Assembly: GCA_022606425.2 (NCBI GenBank)
Contig: JAHDVF020000982.1
Span: 806,001-870,000 of the forward strand
Direction of reading: 5' to 3'
DNA length: 64,000 nucleotides
Origin: Lepidostoma basale
Taxonomy: Eukaryota > Arthropoda > Insecta > Trichoptera > Lepidostomatidae
Part shown: positions 60,755-64,000 of the stretch, one piece after another
How positions within the stretch are numbered: position 1 is the first letter of the stretch
Layout of the letters: every line of letters begins with the position of its first letter
Translations under genes and position numbers: made by a program
The notes under the pieces: generated by a model
The model's input: only the letters and a program-made list of their open reading frames with translations
Database searches by the model: none
Told to the model about the DNA's origin: nothing

Positions 60755-61025
60755 CCTTATCATATACAGTTTTACTACACATTCGTCTGAGACAGTGTAG
60801 CCCAAACTTATTTGACCCATAGCCCCCCTTTCAGACACACACAGGACCTCATGGCCCCCTTTTTGCTTCCCAGGGCTCCCTTACTTCCCCAGGAGCAGAA
60901 TTACCCCCTCAGCTCCTTTTAGGGCCCCCTGGGGAAGCCAGGGGACCACATTGAGAACCTGTGGTCCAAGAGATCTCATTTCTACTAAATTTATTCTGCT
61001 TGCATCCCTCGTTCGTTCCAGTTCA
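60755..61025 (-). mobile_element. LINE-A1 scrap split by a hAT MITE
   Basis: 60755-60792 (CACCTTATCATATACAG, CACATTCGTCTGAGA) and 60964-61025 (AAGAGATCTCATTTCTACTA) are adjacent in intact LINE-A1 copies. Confidence 0.7.
60793..60963. mobile_element. hAT-like MITE, 171 bp
   Basis: It starts CAGTGTAGCCCAAACTT and ends ATTGAGAACCTGTG. An 8-bp target duplication, GTCTGAGA / GTCCAAGA (two mismatches), is the hAT size. It has a very C-rich interior. Confidence 0.65.
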
Positions 61026-61029
61026 ATGC

Positions 61030-61310
61030 TTCTTACTTACTTACTTAAACAGCCGTTGTCGTCCACTGCTGGATATAGGCCTCCCTCATACTTCTCCACG
61101 TATTCATGTCTTGTGCCTTTCGCATCCAATCGCCTACAATTCTTCGAATGTCATCGGACCATCGTGTGAGGGGTCTCCCTCTGTTTCTTTTATCTTCGCT
61201 GGATCTCCACTCCACCACCCTTCTGGTCCATCCATCGTCTACCAATCTAGCAACATGTCCCGCAAATGACCATTTAAGCTTAGCTACCCTTTCGACGACC
61301 TTTTTCGTAT
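61030..61310 (-). mobile_element. LINE-C C-terminal fragment
   Basis: The minus strand encodes RLVDDGWTRRVVEWRSSEDK, RNRGRPLTRWSDDIRRIVGD and AQDMNTWRSMREAYIQQW. It ends in GCAGTGG and an (AAGT)n tail. Confidence 0.72.
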
Positions 61311-61439
61311 TTCAGTATTTCTTATCCGATCTGAGAGTCAATGCTTCACTTCGTTTTAATTCATAAAAATTCTCCATTATGGATTTCCACAGTTTTAACG
61401 CTTAACCTTCAATCTTCACATAGTTGCTATATGTAATAG

Positions 61440-61880
61440 TTCCATTAAAATACTTCGGGTGTCGTATAATTCCCTGGTAAGAAGTCGGCTGGAATATAGT
61501 TCCATTTTCTTTACCTCAGGGAGCGCGGTTATTACCCGTGGCTCTTTCCGACTGAATTCTTGCTAGGTATGCTAAGCTACCAATCATTGGAGAGGAGGAA
61601 TATCCACTTGGGAGTTCACTTCTTTCAGCTGATTGGCGGCCGTAAACAGAACTCGGTTGTCCTGAGTGATGAAGGTCTATTTGTCCCTGATACTTTCGTC
61701 AAAGACAGCACAGATTGTTTTATTTGTCACGCTGCAGAACCAACCTGCCAATGGTTATGCCTATGCAATCTTTTTGCTTAATCGGATCGCCTCGGAGGTC
61801 GACATATTTCGTGATAGTGTGAGTTGCCTCAGGGATGCAATATCAATGTTATGATTCTTTCTATTTCTTAAGCTTATTTT
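61440..61880 (+). mobile_element. LINE-B C-terminal fragment
   Basis: It encodes FLLGMLSYQSLERRNIHLGV-like, LIGGRKQNSVVLSDEGLFVP and LLNRIASEVDIFRDSV. It runs straight into repeat F at 61885. Confidence 0.72.
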
Positions 61881-61884
61881 TAAT

Positions 61885-62160
61885 GTAAGGATTAATTGTA
61901 TTTCAATAGAGACGAAGATGCAAATTGGAAACAGAATATGGTGACCGAGGTGTTAACAGGATTTATGTCATTGTTTGGGTTAAGCGCACGCTTTATGTAA
62001 TACAACATTCCCCATTCCACCTTTTCTTATGACCACCATGTCTGAAAATTTTTTGGAAGTTGTATATATGTTAATCTGTAACATCACACTTCACATGGTA
62101 GTTTCAATCTACACACTAGCGCCATCTATGAAGATTGGATTTTAAGCATTAAGCATTTAA
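61885..62160 (-). repeat. Repeat F partial copy
   Basis: Reading the plus strand: AGGATTAATTGTATTTCAAT to TAGCGCCATCTATGAAGATT. It is the reverse of the usual order. The 62160-62780 stretch after it is unassigned. Confidence 0.75.
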
Positions 62161-62772
62161 GCACGTATAATGTAAATGCAAACGATCTGGAATTATATGT
62201 CTGTAATATTTGTGATTTTTATTAAAATAAATTAAAATTAAATGAAGTTAATGTTACGATACTGTTTTTTTAATTTACATTGAATATCCGTACGGGAGAT
62301 TCCAAGCGTCAAAAGCAAAGACGCAAACCGAATTATCAATTAGGCTGTGTTGACACATCTGCCACTCCAGAAAAGGTGCGTATTCCTCAAACGTGTTACG
62401 TGTTCTTAATGCGATAAAGGGGCGCCATCGATCGGCAGTTTTTAAATTCATTTCTGATGACAAAACCTCATTTGCATATCGCCCATTAATGGCAGATGTA
62501 TTGAAAACTGTTGTGAAAACGATTAAAGCATGGTATGAAGGTTGGAAGGGTAATTGTGAAGCTGTGTGCTGTTAATATGTCAATAACAAAACCGTCAAAT
62601 GCAACAATGGCGGTCGTATTGCGATGACATAAATTACAATTGATGACACTGAAGATACGGGGAGTATATATACTTACTTCGAATGAATTGCGTCAAGAAC
62701 TGGTTGCTAACAAAACAACAGTTAAACATAGCCGTCAACACTTATGCGGTTAACAAAACGAGCTAAAATAAT

Positions 62773-63345
62773 ACAATATTTTTTGTGAATGTATACTTAT
62801 ACTTGTATACGAATACTGGATTTCACTCACCGTGGGTGAAATCCAGTATTTGTATACAAGTATAAGTATTATATACATTCACAAAAAATATTGTAATCAT
62901 ATCTGGTCTGTTGTTTGGCATATAGATAGGAGTGTGACATCTCCAGGCGGCTTCTAACAATGCGCTAATGGCGGGGTAGCCATTCACATTGAAGTTAAAA
63001 AGATGTTCTGCTTAATGATTAATAAACATAAATCTCCATAGATGGCGTTAGTATGTAGATTATATATAGGATAATCTTAAAAAGATTAACATATGTTATA
63101 AAAATCTTCATAAATGGCATATTGAAACTGACATGTGAAACCTGGCATAGATTTTTAACATATATACAACTTTCAAAAATTTGTCATACATGGTCATAAA
63201 GAAAAGGTGGAATGGAGAATGTTGTAATTACATAAAGCGTGCGCTTAACCCAACCAATGACGGGTCATAATTCCTGTAAACACCTTGAACAACCATATTC
63301 AGTTTCCAATTTGCATCTTCGTCTCTATTGAGATACAATTAAATG
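62773..63345 (+). repeat. Repeat F with head-to-head terminal palindrome
   Basis: 62773-62831 is an inverted terminal block, and 62832-62894 is the same block in direct sense (two substitutions and a 4-nt indel). The full body follows (ACATCTCCAGGCGGCTTC ... TATTGAGATACAATTAAATG). Confidence 0.85.
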
Positions 63346-63409
63346 ATAAAAATAATACAAATTTGACAAACAAAATAGTCAGTCATAAAATCAAAATCTA
63401 AAAGAGAAA

Positions 63410-63672
63410 ATGTCGTTAGACGCAAATGGTAGTGATTCGGTCACACTCTGAGACTGAACCCAGCCTGCATCGCTCAGGGTGCACTAGACTGGTCCCCTAT
63501 GGGGGGAAAGAGAAAGTGAGGCAGACCTAGAGCCACCTGGAGAAGAGCCTTGCTGGACGAGGTTAAGGCAGCAGACCTCACTTGGGATGATATTAGGCAT
63601 CAGGCATGCGATAGAGTCGGGTGGAGAAGGTTCCTCGAGGGCTTATGCACCACGGAGGTGTGACAGTACAAA
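63410..63672 (+). mobile_element. LINE-C C-terminal fragment
   Basis: It is close to 19985-20290, with stops and frameshifts (ACTAGACTGGTCCCCTATGG, GCATGCGATAGAGTCGGGTG). Confidence 0.75.
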
Positions 63673-63674
63673 AA

Positions 63675-63915
63675 GCAATCAAACACTCTCCATTTCGCCC
63701 TTCTTACGACCACCACGTCTTTTGTCGTATTGCATAAAGCGATCGCTTAACCCAACCAATGACAGGTCATAAGTCCTGTAAACGCCTCGACCACCATATT
63801 CTTTTCCAAACAAACAATTTACATCTTTGTCTCTTTTGAGATACAATTAATCCTTAAAAAATGATTTACCCGCAATGGGTAAAATCCATTATTTGTATAC
63901 ATTCAAAATATATTA
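63675..63915 (+). repeat. Repeat F copy with inverted left end
   Basis: CCATTTCGCCCTTCTTACGA (inverted) is joined to GCATAAAGCGATCGCTTAAC (direct). It ends with the terminal block. Confidence 0.72.
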
Positions 63916-64000
63916 GACTGCGGTGCGAATGATGGTGTTATGAACAAAATAATGAAAGGATCATTAAAATGGTTTGGACATATGGAAAGAAAGAATGGTA
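63915..64000 (+). mobile_element. LINE-A1 fragment cut by the window end
   Basis: TGCGGTGCGAATGATGGTGT and AAATGGTTTGGACATATGGA match LINE-A1. Confidence 0.7.

Noticed and set aside
62275..62575. Possible small gene (open frames on both strands)
   Set aside because: No splice-supported structure and no recognisable motif; the frames are about 60 codons.
58280..64000. First jbug exon with the CH1 N-terminus
   Set aside because: No minus-strand segment with a CH first-helix pattern and a phase-0 donor was found.

Overview
This window is nuclear DNA from an insect, most likely a moth or butterfly, although the order is a guess. The evidence is spliceosomal introns with GT-AG borders, a filamin-family gene, an insect-type beta-tubulin with an intron after codon 19, AT-rich spacers, and a very dense load of LINE, SINE and MITE fragments. 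There are only two host genes I can defend.

(1) A filamin-like gene, best matched to jitterbug (jbug), lies on the minus strand. I could place 17 consecutive coding exons between 58279 and 19743. Every junction has consensus splice sites and compatible phase (2932 nt, about 977 codons). In order they encode most of a first calponin-homology (CH) domain, CH2, CH3, three filamin-type Ig repeats, a Ser-rich linker of roughly 330 residues, and the start of a fourth repeat. The gene is open at both ends: the N-terminal exon(s) and the remaining C-terminal repeats are not in the window.

(2) A complete beta-tubulin gene (47512-50710, plus strand, two exons, 445 aa) sits inside the 16.9 kb jbug intron between visible exons 1 and 2, on the opposite strand. 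Its C-terminus carries an EGEF-type axonemal motif, so I read it as a testis/sperm-type beta-2 tubulin.

Layout: 1-19.7 kb holds only repeats and unassigned AT-rich DNA. 19.7-41.2 kb holds jbug visible exons 17 to 2 with TE-filled introns. 41.2-58.1 kb is the giant intron with the nested tubulin, a deleted mariner and many LINE pieces. 58.1-58.3 kb is jbug visible exon 1. 58.3-64 kb is repeats.

Repeat names used below. LINE-A is an RTE-like LINE known here only from its ORF2 C-terminus; it has three subfamilies, A1 and A3 with (GTTA)n tails and A2 with (GTT)n tails. LINE-B is jockey/R1-like. LINE-C covers assorted RTE-like tails with (GAA)n ends. LINE-D is L2/CR1-like with an (ATT)n tail. SINE-S is tRNA-derived. 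Repeat F is a ~430 bp interspersed repeat often found inverted or circularly permuted. MITE-M and MITE-N are short terminal-repeat elements. G and H are anonymous repeats. TE clade names are by resemblance only. No dramatic new system is evident. The best leads are the nested axonemal tubulin, the peculiar structure of repeat F, a recurrent hammerhead-like hairpin motif, and a chain of nested TE insertions that can be dated relative to one another.
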